DNA of 64,000 nt, taken from Archangium violaceum (lineage in GTDB: Bacteria > Myxococcota > Myxococcia > Myxococcales > Myxococcaceae). Made by a program: the position numbers and the translations under genes. This document shows positions 9,046 through 18,007 of this stretch, in pieces; the stretch's first letter is position 1, and each line of letters opens with the position of its first letter. Under the pieces are notes generated by a model. The model ran no database searches. It saw nothing but the letters and a program-made list of their open reading frames with translations, and was not told the origin of the DNA. The stretch is taken from NCBI RefSeq assembly GCF_016887565.1, contig NZ_CP069396.1:10956001-11020000 (forward strand), in the 5' to 3' direction.

Positions 9046-10806
9046 ATGACAAGCCCTCGGTCTTCCACGCCCCTTTCAGCAGGAAGTCCTTCTTCAATGG
9101 CTCGGAAGCATTCTCGTTCTCCGTCCCGGTCCGCCCTTGGCGCGAATCTGGGACGCGTCGGTCTCCTCATCGGCCTCTCCGGGGCACTCACCGGAGCGCG
9201 TGTGCAGGCCGCAGCGCCGCAGCCCGCCGGCAAGGCTCGGCCCAGCGCGGCCATCGCCACCCCAATGCCTTACGACGTGGACCCGTCGCAAGTGCAGCCG
9301 TTGGTGAACACGGGACAGATCGCCCAGGCCCAATCCCTGTTCGACACCTTCGCCTGGGAGACCTTCCTGGCCCTGAACTCGCCCGCAGACGCCAACGGCA
9401 ACCCGGACACCAGCGTGCAGACGGACGACCCCCAGCAGCCCCGTGTCTGGGAGTTCTTCCGGGAGAGCGGCAGCGTGTTCCTCCCGGATGGTGCCCAACC
9501 GGAGCCTTGGAACAGCGCCTCCTTCAAGACGCTCGCCGCCCAGGTGAAGCGCGGCGAGGCACCCAAGCGTCGCCTATGGATGACGAGCCTCGGCAGTCGG
9601 AAGTCCGCCAACGAGGCCAACCAGCTCGATGAGAGCTTCCAGGCCTTCACCGGCCCGCTGGTGGACCTCAATGGCAACTGGGTCCGCTACGAGGTCCTCA
9701 TCAACAAGACCGAGTTCGACTACATCTACCAGAACGAGCTGTACAACCTGGATGGCCAGGCCACCTTCACGGCCAAGGGTCCCATCAACTTCCCCGCCAA
9801 CGACGGCACCAACCAACCCGGCTCGATGGAGATCAAGCTGGCCTGGAAGCAACTGGCCGGCAATGACGACCCCAGCCGCTTCTTCGTGCGCCAGGGACAG
9901 GTGGTTCATTACGACGCCGGTCCGGACGGAGTGCAGACGGTCGGTCGCGTCACGACCGAGACGATGGGACTGGTGGGCATGCACATCGCCGTGCGTACCC
10001 AGTCCTCCCCCACCTGGTTGTGGGCCACCTTCGAGCACGTGGACAACGTCAACGTCAACTCGCTGGATCTCGACAGCAAGGGCCGCACGCGGCGCCCGAA
10101 CTTCTACAATCCAGAGACGCCCGTCGCCCCCGTCAACCAGCTTCCACCCCAGAACGCGCGCCTCGCCTCGGGCGCGCCGCTCACCACGTGGGCGGAGAAC
10201 CTCACCACCACGCCCACCCAGGTGCTCCAGGTGCTCCCGGTTCCCGGCGGCACCGAGGCCATCAACGCCAAGTTCCAGGCCATGCTGCTGAGCCAGGGCT
10301 CCGTCTTCAAGAACTACAAGCTCATCGGTACCCAGTGGCCCACCGCGCCCAACTTCCCGGCCTTCCCGGGCGGAATGCTCTTCGGCACCAACAACTCCTC
10401 GTCTCCCGAGAGCATCATCTACAAGACGCCGGGCAAGATGGTGCCCACCTACCTCATCAACACCACCATGGAGACGTTCTTCCAGCTCGGCAACCAGAAG
10501 GCCGGGCCGCTCGAGGAGGATGATCGGCTCCCGTCCGGCACGGTGAGCGACTCGCAGATCGTCTTCGGCACCGAGAGCTGCGTGGGCTGCCACTACTCCG
10601 CTGGCGCCTGCATTGGCTTCAAGACGGACCTCCAGGGTCGCCTGGTGCTGGACGCCAATGGCAAGCGCATCCCCATCTTCGGCAAGAACGCCAACTCCGG
10701 CCTCACTGGCAGTGCCAACTACAGCTGGCTCCTGCAGATGCGCGCCCAGGCCAAGCCCTATCCCCCCGCGCTCAACCAGGTGAAGCGCTCCAAACCGACG
10801 CCGTAA
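9046..10806 (+). CDS. Cytochrome c-type family protein
   Basis: About 586 residues from the ATG at 9046, chosen over a TTG seven codons upstream because AGAGG lies at good spacing before it. The N-terminus is Ser/Arg rich and then hydrophobic (VGLLIGLSGALTGARVQA), which reads as an export signal. Near the C-terminus is one C-x2-C-H haem site (ESCVGCHYSAGACIGFK), so one covalent haem c is expected in the periplasm. The middle has a WETFLALN motif, a recognisable feature of a myxobacterial and proteobacterial family annotated simply as cytochrome c family protein. The substrate is unknown. The GH31 gene follows after 53 bases and may be co-transcribed. A GACATGTC palindrome cluster lies upstream. 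Confidence 0.75.
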   Translation: MTSPRSSTPLSAGSPSSMARKHSRSPSRSALGANLGRVGLLIGLSGALTGARVQAAAPQPAGKARPSAAIATPMPYDVDPSQVQPLVNTGQIAQAQSLFDTFAWETFLALNSPADANGNPDTSVQTDDPQQPRVWEFFRESGSVFLPDGAQPEPWNSASFKTLAAQVKRGEAPKRRLWMTSLGSRKSANEANQLDESFQAFTGPLVDLNGNWVRYEVLINKTEFDYIYQNELYNLDGQATFTAKGPINFPANDGTNQPGSMEIKLAWKQLAGNDDPSRFFVRQGQVVHYDAGPDGVQTVGRVTTETMGLVGMHIAVRTQSSPTWLWATFEHVDNVNVNSLDLDSKGRTRRPNFYNPETPVAPVNQLPPQNARLASGAPLTTWAENLTTTPTQVLQVLPVPGGTEAINAKFQAMLLSQGSVFKNYKLIGTQWPTAPNFPAFPGGMLFGTNNSSSPESIIYKTPGKMVPTYLINTTMETFFQLGNQKAGPLEEDDRLPSGTVSDSQIVFGTESCVGCHYSAGACIGFKTDLQGRLVLDANGKRIPIFGKNANSGLTGSANYSWLLQMRAQAKPYPPALNQVKRSKPTP

Positions 10807-10859
10807 GCCAACGTCCCTCCCATCCACTCAACCCATCTCTCTCGTTGCTCTCGATCGCC

Positions 10860-13730
10860 ATGAGCCAACCTCTTCCCAAATCCAGCCAGCTCCCGACGGA
10901 TCGCGCTCGCGCCACCCCCCAGGCCTCCGATTCCACCGACAGCTACCAGTTCGTCAACGTCAACGAGTTCACGCCCAACAACGACGGCTGGACGTCGATC
11001 GGCAACATCGTCACCCACTCGCGCAGCGGGAACGTCTTCACGCTCACCGCGGTGGAGAACGCCGTCTCGTTCCAGATCTCCTTCCTGTCCGCCACCTGCT
11101 TCCGGGTGCGGTTCAACCCCGCCAGGAACTTCGACTACTCGGTGGAGACGTCGGTGGCGGTGGTCAACCGGAACCTGGGTCAGGTCGACCTGAACATCCT
11201 CCAGGATGACGATCAGGCCATCGTGGTGGATACCGGGAAGATCAAGGTGGAGATCCAGCTCCAGCCCTACCGGATCCTCGTGTACCGGGGGAACCAGCTG
11301 ATCAACGCCGATCAGCCGGGCAAGAACCTCGTCTACATCCCCGGCAAGGAGGTGATCGCCAACTTCAAGGTCTATCCCGGCGGCGCCCGCTACTTCGGCT
11401 TCGGGGAGAAGGCCGGGGAGAAGCTGTTGAAGAACGAGTACACCCTGACGTTCTTCAACTTCGACAACTACATATATTCGACCGGCCCCATTCCCGCGAA
11501 CAACGGGGGCGGTCCGCTCAACCCCAGCGAGGCGCTGTACTGCTCGGTGCCGCTGCTGATGGAGAACAACCCCACGCCCCAGGGGGACTACGCCGGCGCC
11601 CCGTATAGCTACGGGCTCTTCTTCGATAATCCCGCCCAGTCGTACATCAACATCGGCACGAACGACTACTCGGACATGACGGGGAAGTACTACTTCGGCG
11701 CCCTGTACGGGGACATGGATTACTACTTCATGGCGGGTGACGACACCGCCGAGGTGATCCAACAGTACACCGCGCTCACCGGGCGGCCTCCGATGCCGCC
11801 GAAGTATGTCTTTGGCTACCACCAGGGCTGCTACGGCTACTACAGCCGCGACATCCTGGAGGGGGTGGCCAATGCCTTCCGCGACGCCCGTATCCCGATC
11901 GATGGGCTGCACATCGACGTGGACTTCCAGGACAACTACCGCACCTTCACCAGCAGCGAGAAGAAGTTCCCCGACGTAGCGGGGATGATGGCCCAGCTGC
12001 ATGAGAACGGGTTCAAGTGCAGCACCAACATCACGCCGCTGCTGACCGACAACGAGTACGACGAGAACGGGAACAAGGCCCCCTACACCCAGCGCGACGC
12101 GCTGCTGTCCATCAATCCGACCCCGGGGCTCATCTACGACACCCTGGCCGGGCAAGGGCCCAATCCAAATCTGTACCAGGGGCAGGTCAGCTACGGCACC
12201 AATAACGGAAACAATCCCTACCTCGCCTACCCTCCGATCCAGCAGGGGGACGGCTACGCGCTCAATGCGTATGGCAACTACCCGGACTTCGGCCGTGCGG
12301 ACGTGCGCCAGGTCTGGGGCGCGCAGTACTCGCATCTCCTCAAGGAAGTGGGAATGGACATGATCTGGCAGGACATGACCTGCCCGGCCATCGCCCCGAG
12401 CGGCGACTCGCCGTACAAAACGTTCCCGCTCGCCATCGAGACGAACAACGGCACCGCGTACGTGCCCAACGCGCAGATGCACAACGCCTACGTGCTGATG
12501 CTGCTCCGGGCCACCTGGGAGGGAATCAACATCCTCCGTCCGGACAAGCGCAACTTCATCATCGCACGCGGCGGTTACGCCGGCATGCAGCGCTACGCCG
12601 GCCTGTGGACGGGTGACTCCGCCTCCAGCTGGGACTTCCTGCGGATCAACATCCCCGAGGTGCTCAACCTGGGCCTGTCCGGCATCCCCATCTCGGGCTG
12701 CGACATCGGCGGGTTCGCCACGGGCGATGGCACCACCTCCAAGGCGGAGATCGTCGGCGACAAGTTCAAGGACGCCAAGGTGGTGGGCGGCATCACCGAC
12801 TACGAGCTCCTCACCCGCTGGATGACGCTCGGCTCGTTCCTGCCCTGGTACCGCAACCACTACGACGGCTACAACAAGCAGTTCCAGGAGCCGTACGCCT
12901 ACGGCGAGCCCGTCCCCACCAACTGCCGCAAGTTCGTGGAGCTGCGCTACCGCATGCTGCAGCTCTACTACGACGCCATGTACCAGGCGACGCAGACCGG
13001 ACTGCCGATCGCCCGGGCGCTCTTCCTCAACGATCCCCAGGATCCGCGAGTCTACGACTACCTGGATGATCAGTTCTTCATCGGCCGCGACTTCCTGGTG
13101 GCGCCGATCACCCAGCCGGGCTCTGGCAATCCGCCGGTGGCCACCCGGTCCGTGTACCTGCCCGCTGGGAGTCAGTGGTACGCCTTCAAGGACAACCAGA
13201 ACCCGCTCGACGCGCCGGTGGAAGGCGGCACCCTGATCGACAGCTGGGTGGCGGCGCTCGACCAGGCCCCCATCTACGTCCGCGCCGGGGCCATCCTGCC
13301 CTTCCGCGAGCTGGAGCAGTACGTGGGCGAGCTGTCCGAGAATCCGCTCACCTTCAACATCTACCCGGGGCAGGACAGCACGTACTCGCTGTACCAGGAT
13401 GACGGCGTCACCACCCAGGCCGAGCTCCATCAGACCTACCGGCTCACCGAGCTCAGCCACCAGGGCATCCCCGGCGGCCAGAACATCCGGGTGCGGCGCG
13501 TGTTCGACCAGTACACGCCTCCAGAGAAGTTCTACTACATCGCCCTGCTCGGGACCCGGGCGCCCTCCTCCGTCAAGCTCGGCAACACGGCGCTTCCCAA
13601 CGTCGGGAGTCCGGACAGCCTCGCCGCGTCCCAGAGCAACGCCTACTACTGGAACGAGAGCATCCAGATCACCTTCATCAAGGTCTTCGACACCCAGCCC
13701 GATCTCACGGTCACGGCGATGTACCAGTGA
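10860..13730 (+). CDS. GH31 family enzyme, alpha-1,4-glucan lyase-like
   Basis: About 956 residues from the ATG at 10860; a TTG five codons earlier is less likely. No signal peptide is visible. The order is an N-terminal beta domain (about 30-270), a GH31 (beta/alpha)8 barrel (about 290-750; PMPPKYVFGYHQGCYGYY, GLHIDVDFQDNYRTF) and C-terminal beta domains. The nucleophile region reads MIWQDMTCP with Asp505, and the second carboxylate is in LWTGDSASSWDF with Asp586. Hydrolytic GH31 alpha-glucosidases normally have W-x-D-M-N-E here; W-Q-D-M-T is the form I associate with alpha-1,4-glucan lyases, which cut starch or glycogen ends to 1,5-anhydro-D-fructose. The KYYFGALYGDMDYYFMAGDD stretch points the same way. 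GH31 membership is secure; lyase activity is inference. It lies between a cytochrome-type gene and a DUF6209-like gene. Confidence 0.85.
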   Translation: MSQPLPKSSQLPTDRARATPQASDSTDSYQFVNVNEFTPNNDGWTSIGNIVTHSRSGNVFTLTAVENAVSFQISFLSATCFRVRFNPARNFDYSVETSVAVVNRNLGQVDLNILQDDDQAIVVDTGKIKVEIQLQPYRILVYRGNQLINADQPGKNLVYIPGKEVIANFKVYPGGARYFGFGEKAGEKLLKNEYTLTFFNFDNYIYSTGPIPANNGGGPLNPSEALYCSVPLLMENNPTPQGDYAGAPYSYGLFFDNPAQSYINIGTNDYSDMTGKYYFGALYGDMDYYFMAGDDTAEVIQQYTALTGRPPMPPKYVFGYHQGCYGYYSRDILEGVANAFRDARIPIDGLHIDVDFQDNYRTFTSSEKKFPDVAGMMAQLHENGFKCSTNITPLLTDNEYDENGNKAPYTQRDALLSINPTPGLIYDTLAGQGPNPNLYQGQVSYGTNNGNNPYLAYPPIQQGDGYALNAYGNYPDFGRADVRQVWGAQYSHLLKEVGMDMIWQDMTCPAIAPSGDSPYKTFPLAIETNNGTAYVPNAQMHNAYVLMLLRATWEGINILRPDKRNFIIARGGYAGMQRYAGLWTGDSASSWDFLRINIPEVLNLGLSGIPISGCDIGGFATGDGTTSKAEIVGDKFKDAKVVGGITDYELLTRWMTLGSFLPWYRNHYDGYNKQFQEPYAYGEPVPTNCRKFVELRYRMLQLYYDAMYQATQTGLPIARALFLNDPQDPRVYDYLDDQFFIGRDFLVAPITQPGSGNPPVATRSVYLPAGSQWYAFKDNQNPLDAPVEGGTLIDSWVAALDQAPIYVRAGAILPFRELEQYVGELSENPLTFNIYPGQDSTYSLYQDDGVTTQAELHQTYRLTELSHQGIPGGQNIRVRRVFDQYTPPEKFYYIALLGTRAPSSVKLGNTALPNVGSPDSLAASQSNAYYWNESIQITFIKVFDTQPDLTVTAMYQ

Positions 13731-13759
13731 ATCGATCGATCCCACACACGAGGGTTTCC

Positions 13760-14479
13760 ATGATTTCGCGACACGGACTCGGCAAAGCCGCCACCATCTA
13801 CTTCACCCATGTCTGGACCCAACGGCTCGAGGGTGAGCTCAAGCCGGGCGGCAGGCTCAGCATCTATTATGATCCGCACCGGATGCCGCTGGCTCCCGGC
13901 TATCTCTTCGGATCTCCCGACCAGCCCATCACCGTGCACGTGAAGTTCTCCGAGAACGGCCCGGTGCACGACAAGGTGCTGTGGTCGCCCGCCGGCATCC
14001 TCCGGCACGTCGACAAGGATCCGACGGGCTACGGCTCGATGCTCTTCCAGGACTTCGCCATCCCCGCGGATGCCGAGGAGCTCGTCGTCTGGTTCGACTA
14101 CCGGAGCAGCGATGGACGGGTGCATTACGACAGCGACTACGGCCGGAACTTCCGGTTCCGGTTCCTGACCCGGGACGTCCGGGTGCACCCAGCGCCGTCG
14201 TCGGAGAACGGGAATGCGCGCCAGCTCCGGCTCGCCGTCAACCCGCGGGCCACGCACGTCAGCGTGCGCTACCGCGTGCTCGAGAGGGGCGTTCCAGGCC
14301 ACGCCCGGGAGGCGTCGCTCACGGACACCGGTACCCGCGACCCGGAGGGTTGTCGGATCTGGCTCCTTCCCAACTCCGCGCTCCCGAGTGGAGCGCCCGT
14401 GGTCTTCGACCTGGCCTACCAGCTGAACGGCCACACCTACGTCGACGACAACAGCGGCAAGCACTTCCATCAGGAGTAA
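13760..14479 (+). CDS. DUF6209-like protein of unknown function
   Basis: About 239 residues from ATG 13760, preceded by CGAGGG; a GTG at 13727 overlapping the GH31 stop would add 11 residues and cannot be excluded. There is no signal peptide. The protein is beta-rich in two halves: an N-terminal domain with KAATIYFTHVWTQRLEGEL and GGRLSIYYDPHRMPL, as in DUF6209-type proteins of myxobacteria, and a C-terminal half with LRLAVNPRATHVSVRYRVLE and WLLPNSALPSGAPVVFDLAY. No catalytic residues are evident. The short gap to the GH31 gene suggests one transcript. It is followed by a strong hairpin element at 14496-14540. Confidence 0.65.
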   Translation: MISRHGLGKAATIYFTHVWTQRLEGELKPGGRLSIYYDPHRMPLAPGYLFGSPDQPITVHVKFSENGPVHDKVLWSPAGILRHVDKDPTGYGSMLFQDFAIPADAEELVVWFDYRSSDGRVHYDSDYGRNFRFRFLTRDVRVHPAPSSENGNARQLRLAVNPRATHVSVRYRVLERGVPGHAREASLTDTGTRDPEGCRIWLLPNSALPSGAPVVFDLAYQLNGHTYVDDNSGKHFHQE

Positions 14480-14495
14480 CCCGGAAGGAGTCACC

Positions 14496-14540
14496 GCGGA
14501 TTCCGTGCCGCCGTGCCCGCCTCCACGGGCACGGCGGCAC
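14496..14540 (+). terminator. Strong hairpin, copy 1 of a duplicated element
   Basis: After GCGGATTCC a perfect 15-bp stem (14505-14519 with 14526-14540) surrounds the loop CCTCCA. It follows the stop at 14479, and the whole element, including the GCGGATTCC lead-in, is repeated at 15621-15664. There is no U-tract, so termination is likely but not proven. Confidence 0.6.
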
Positions 14541-14557
14541 ACCGCCCCGGTATTGTC

Positions 14558-15619
14558 ATGCATTCGAGCAACCAGAGACTCATTGAGATGCATCTGCAGC
14601 ACGGCGAATGCCTGGTCGCCAGATCCCATGGTGGAGCGTCGGCCAGGTGCGAGCCCCATCCCTACCTGCCGCACGTCTACACCGTCGATGCGGGCAAGCT
14701 GACCCCCGGCGAGCCATTCCGGTACGTGGTGCGCCGCGCCGACGGCACCGAGAGAACGGAGCGGTTCTTCGCCCACTCGCTCGATCAGGACGGGCCCGTG
14801 GACGTGTGGGAGGGAATCCGCGCCATCGACAACGCCTTCTATGCGAACGAGGTCAAGGAGCACTTCGAGCGCCGCGGGTTCGCCGTGGTTCGACGCGTCC
14901 TGTCCGCGGAGCTGGTGAGCACGTTGCGCGCTGTCGTGAATCCTCACATGGCCGACGTATGGGGAGCGGACAGGGCTGCGTACCGGGACAAGATCAACCT
15001 GGAGAAGGTGCTGCTCCATGTCCCCTACCTCCTCCAGGCGCTGGCCGAGAAGCTGGGGCCGCTCCTCGGGCGCATCCTGGGAAGCGAGGTGTTCCTCGAG
15101 TATGAGCAGGTCATGGTGGTGCGCGCGGGGTCTTCGTACGCCACCCGGCGCCACCGGGATGTCGACGGCGGCAAGGCCGGCTTCTCCGAGGCCTCGAGGC
15201 GCCACAAGGGCTCCGTGCACCTCTGGATCCCACTCGTCGACATCGACGAGACACGGGCGTGCATGTACGTCGATCCGTTCGACGCGCCCGAACAGTCCCT
15301 CGACATGACGATGCGGGCCGGCGACGCGCTGTTTCTCCACAACTACGTATGGCACGGGAGCCGCGCCAACTCATCCGGGGTTGATCGCATCTCCTGGCTG
15401 ATGAACCTCGCGCCCGCGCCGAGCCACGATGAGACCAACCCGAGCGCCGATCTCAACCTCCAGCTCTTGCGTGGCGGGGTGCCCATGGACCTGGGCCCTG
15501 ACGTATGCAGCCGGCTGGCCCGGGAGAAGCACTCGTACCTGAATCTCTTCGACGCATTCTTCACGTACGATCCATCCCTCCTGCGGATGGTCCACCCGGA
15601 CAACCGCCGGAGGGAGTAG
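14558..15619 (+). CDS. Phytanoyl-CoA dioxygenase (PhyH)-like Fe(II)/2-oxoglutarate oxygenase
   Basis: 353 residues from the ATG at 14558, which lies just past the hairpin; an upstream GTG falls inside the hairpin stem and is rejected. After an 80-residue N-terminal part of unknown type (VVRRADGTERTERFFAHSLD), the PhyH fold begins near FERRGFAVVRRVLSAELV. The facial triad is visible: His199 and Asp201 in RRHRDVDGG and His266 in VWHGSRAN, with an Arg (VDRISWLMN) placed to bind 2-oxoglutarate. Enzymes of this family hydroxylate small molecules or peptides in the cytoplasm using iron, oxygen and 2-oxoglutarate. The substrate here is unknown. Neighbours are the DUF6209-like gene and, convergently, a repeat-propeller protein. 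Confidence 0.75.
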   Translation: MHSSNQRLIEMHLQHGECLVARSHGGASARCEPHPYLPHVYTVDAGKLTPGEPFRYVVRRADGTERTERFFAHSLDQDGPVDVWEGIRAIDNAFYANEVKEHFERRGFAVVRRVLSAELVSTLRAVVNPHMADVWGADRAAYRDKINLEKVLLHVPYLLQALAEKLGPLLGRILGSEVFLEYEQVMVVRAGSSYATRRHRDVDGGKAGFSEASRRHKGSVHLWIPLVDIDETRACMYVDPFDAPEQSLDMTMRAGDALFLHNYVWHGSRANSSGVDRISWLMNLAPAPSHDETNPSADLNLQLLRGGVPMDLGPDVCSRLAREKHSYLNLFDAFFTYDPSLLRMVHPDNRRRE

Positions 15620-15620
15620 C

Positions 15621-15664
15621 GCGGATTCCGCGCCGCCGTGCCCGCTTCCACGAGCACGGCGGCA
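15621..15664 (+). terminator. Hairpin, copy 2 of the duplicated element
   Basis: GCGGATTCC followed by GCCGCCGTGC (15632-15641) and its complement GCACGGCGGC (15654-15663) around a 12-base loop. It sits directly after the PhyH stop and just before the convergent gene ending at 15672, and it matches the element at 14496-14540 almost base for base. Confidence 0.6.
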
Positions 15665-15671
15665 GGACTCC

Positions 15672-17879
15672 CTACTTTGCGGTCTTCATGACCATGCCGC
15701 CATCGGTATCCGTCCAGTAGACGCTCGTCGCGTCCACCATGATGCCGAGTGGGGTGCCCCGGCTGGAGAGGGTGGTGATCGTCGTGGGCGTGCCGCCGTT
15801 GAGCCCCACCTTCATCACCGTGCCGCCGCCGTGCCCGTTCGTCCAGTAGACGCTCGTCGCGTCCACCGCGATCCACATCGGAGACGTCTGCCCGGAGGCG
15901 AGCGGGGTGGGCGTACCGCCGTTGAGCCCCACCTTCATGACCGTGCCGTCGCCGCTGTTCGTCCAGTAGACGCTCGCCGCGTCCGCCACGATGCCGTTCG
16001 GTTGGTTCTGCCCGGAGGCGAGCGGGGTGGGCGTGCCGCCGTTGAGTCCCACCTTCATGACCGTGCCGTCGCCGCTGTTCGTCCAGTAGACGCTCGTCGC
16101 GTCCACCGCGATGCCGGTCGGTTGGTTCTGCCCGGAGGCGAGCGGGGTGGGCGTGCCGCCGTTGAGCCCCACCTTCATGACCGTGCCGTCGCCGCTGTTC
16201 GTCCAATAGACGCTCGTCGCGTCCGCCACGAGGCCGGTCGGTTGGTTCTGCCCGGAGGCGAGCTGCATGGGATTGTGGCCAAAAGGATTCGCCTTCATCA
16301 CCGTGCCGTCGCCGCGATTCGTCCAGTAGATGCTGCTCGTCGCGTCCACCGCGATACCGGTCGGTTGAGCCAGTCCGGAGATGAGCGAGACGACCATGCC
16401 TGTATCAGAATACGACTTCATCACCGTACCGCCGGTGGTGTTCGTCCAGTAGACGCCCGTCGCGTCCACCGCGAAATGGGCCGGCCCCTGCTGGCCGGAG
16501 GCGAGCAGAGTGAATCCCTTCATCAGCTTCATCACCGTGCCGGCTTTGCGGTTCGTCCAGTAGACGCTCGTCGCGTCCACCGCGACGCAGCCCGGCGTGT
16601 CCTGCCCGAAGGCAATCGGGGTGACAGTGCCACCGTCGAGCCCGGCCTTCATCACCTGGCCGCCGTTGACATTGTCCGTCCAGTAGATGCCCGTCGCGTC
16701 CACCGCGATCCCCCACGGCTCTGTCGGCTGGGGCTGGACCTGGATGGGGGAGATGCGGCCGGCCACCTGCCCGTACAGCCCGTCAGGGTCGCCCGTCAAG
16801 TAGAGGCCCGTCGCGGCCATCGTGAGCGAGTGACAGTCCATTTCATATCCGCTGGTGAGGTTGGTGGGGGTGCCGCCACTGAAATCCGACTTCATCACCA
16901 TGCCGTTCATGTCCGTCCAGTAGACGCTCGTCGCGTCCACCGCGATGTCCAGGCGGGCATCGATACCGAGCGGGGCGGCGTTGCTGCCGTCGAGCCCCAT
17001 CTTCCACAGTCCCGAGCTGCCAGCGAAGTTCGTCCAGTAGACGCTCGTCGCGTCCACCGCGAGGCCCTGCGGAGTGCCCTGTCCGGAGGCGAGCGGGATG
17101 GGAGTGCTGCCGTCGAGCCCCATCTTCATGACCGTGCCGCCCTCGGTGTTCGTCCAGTAGACGCTCGTCGCGTCCACCGTGATCCCGTACGGATCCTGCT
17201 GCCCGGAAGCAAGCGTCACCGCCACGCCGTCCGTCCACGTCTGGGTCGCCTGGCTCGCATCGGCGACGATGATCATGGGCGTCGAGCCCATGGCGCCGAC
17301 GGTCTGGGACAACTGCGGGCCGGAGTCCGTGATGAGACCGATGGGCGAGAGCTGGTCGAAGTAGAGGACGGAGACCCCTTGCATGAGCGGATGGTCATTG
17401 GGCACGAGATTCGCGAGCCCCGTGAATGGCTCGAGCCCTTCTTTCAAGACAATGTCGAAGTGATTCAGGAAGGTGTTCCAGGCCGAGCTCTCGCCAGACC
17501 TCCCTCCTCCGGCGATGTAGACGCAGCCTCCTGCATTGACGTAGTCGATGAGCGCGTCGTTATCCACCTGGGTTTGGGACAAGAAGACGCCGTCGTACTC
17601 CGCCAGGAAGCCCGGCAGATCTTCGGGAGGGGACGACACCCTCTCGAGCGTGCCGCCATTGCGTGTGACCGTGTCCCCGAAGGCCTCCGGCAGGAGCGCG
17701 TCAACCTCATCGATGTTGACGAACCTGCCCCCCCGCCCTCCCTTGAACCAGGTCACGATATTGGTCACGAAGGTGTCTGTGTCGGCGCCCACCTGCGCAT
17801 AGGCCATCACGCTCGTGGTCTGAGCGTCACTGATGAGGATGACCTTGCCCCCCTCCTGCTGTGCCTGCGTCTGTATCAT
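15672..17879 (-). CDS. Repeat beta-propeller protein with N-terminal amidotransferase-like domain
   Basis: 735 residues. Residues about 10-200 resemble a class-I glutamine amidotransferase-like or DUF4350-type fold (KVILISDAQ, FLAEYDGVFLSQ, LIDYVNAGGCVYIAGGGRSG) with no catalytic Cys-His-Glu set that I can see. The remaining 500 residues are about a dozen 38-42-residue repeats centred on VDATSVYWTNxxxGTVMKxxLxGGTPxPLASGQ, a six- or more-bladed propeller of the NHL/LDLR-B type; two propellers may be present. The four repeats nearest the C-terminus are nearly identical at DNA level. No signal peptide is evident from this start, although surface location would be usual for such proteins. GGGGA precedes the ATG. 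Function unknown; binding of ligands at the surface is a guess. Confidence 0.7.
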   Translation of the reverse strand: MIQTQAQQEGGKVILISDAQTTSVMAYAQVGADTDTFVTNIVTWFKGGRGGRFVNIDEVDALLPEAFGDTVTRNGGTLERVSSPPEDLPGFLAEYDGVFLSQTQVDNDALIDYVNAGGCVYIAGGGRSGESSAWNTFLNHFDIVLKEGLEPFTGLANLVPNDHPLMQGVSVLYFDQLSPIGLITDSGPQLSQTVGAMGSTPMIIVADASQATQTWTDGVAVTLASGQQDPYGITVDATSVYWTNTEGGTVMKMGLDGSTPIPLASGQGTPQGLAVDATSVYWTNFAGSSGLWKMGLDGSNAAPLGIDARLDIAVDATSVYWTDMNGMVMKSDFSGGTPTNLTSGYEMDCHSLTMAATGLYLTGDPDGLYGQVAGRISPIQVQPQPTEPWGIAVDATGIYWTDNVNGGQVMKAGLDGGTVTPIAFGQDTPGCVAVDATSVYWTNRKAGTVMKLMKGFTLLASGQQGPAHFAVDATGVYWTNTTGGTVMKSYSDTGMVVSLISGLAQPTGIAVDATSSIYWTNRGDGTVMKANPFGHNPMQLASGQNQPTGLVADATSVYWTNSGDGTVMKVGLNGGTPTPLASGQNQPTGIAVDATSVYWTNSGDGTVMKVGLNGGTPTPLASGQNQPNGIVADAASVYWTNSGDGTVMKVGLNGGTPTPLASGQTSPMWIAVDATSVYWTNGHGGGTVMKVGLNGGTPTTITTLSSRGTPLGIMVDATSVYWTDTDGGMVMKTAK
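15841..16320 (-). repeat. Four 120-bp in-frame tandem repeats
   Basis: The sequence repeats with an exact 120-base period at 15841, 15961, 16081 and 16201. The first three copies differ by only a few bases and the fourth diverges in its second half. Each copy encodes one 40-residue propeller repeat of the surrounding gene, so copy number can change without breaking the frame. Confidence 0.9.
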
Positions 17880-18007
17880 TTCGGTCCCCGTACATGGATT
17901 GTGTATCGAGCGCGCTCATACGAACCGCGATGAGCCGCCGACGAGTCGTCGCCAAGCAACAACCATGCCTGCCCCAATCGCCATTCGTCATTGGGACAAG
18001 CCCATGG

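Noticed and set aside
8348-9097. A minus-strand frame of 249 codons across the 8.3-9.0 kb gap
   Set aside because: It crosses the tRNA-like fragment, repeat A and the palindromes and has no recognisable domain or ribosome site.
10758-13745. A 995-codon open frame on the minus strand opposite the GH31 gene
   Set aside because: It runs antisense to a gene with clear catalytic motifs, is rich in Val/Arg/Gly as expected for the complement of GC-rich codons, and has no domain.
15841-16320. Regular 120-base repeats considered as a CRISPR array
   Set aside because: There are no alternating spacers; the repeats are contiguous, in frame and encode propeller blades.
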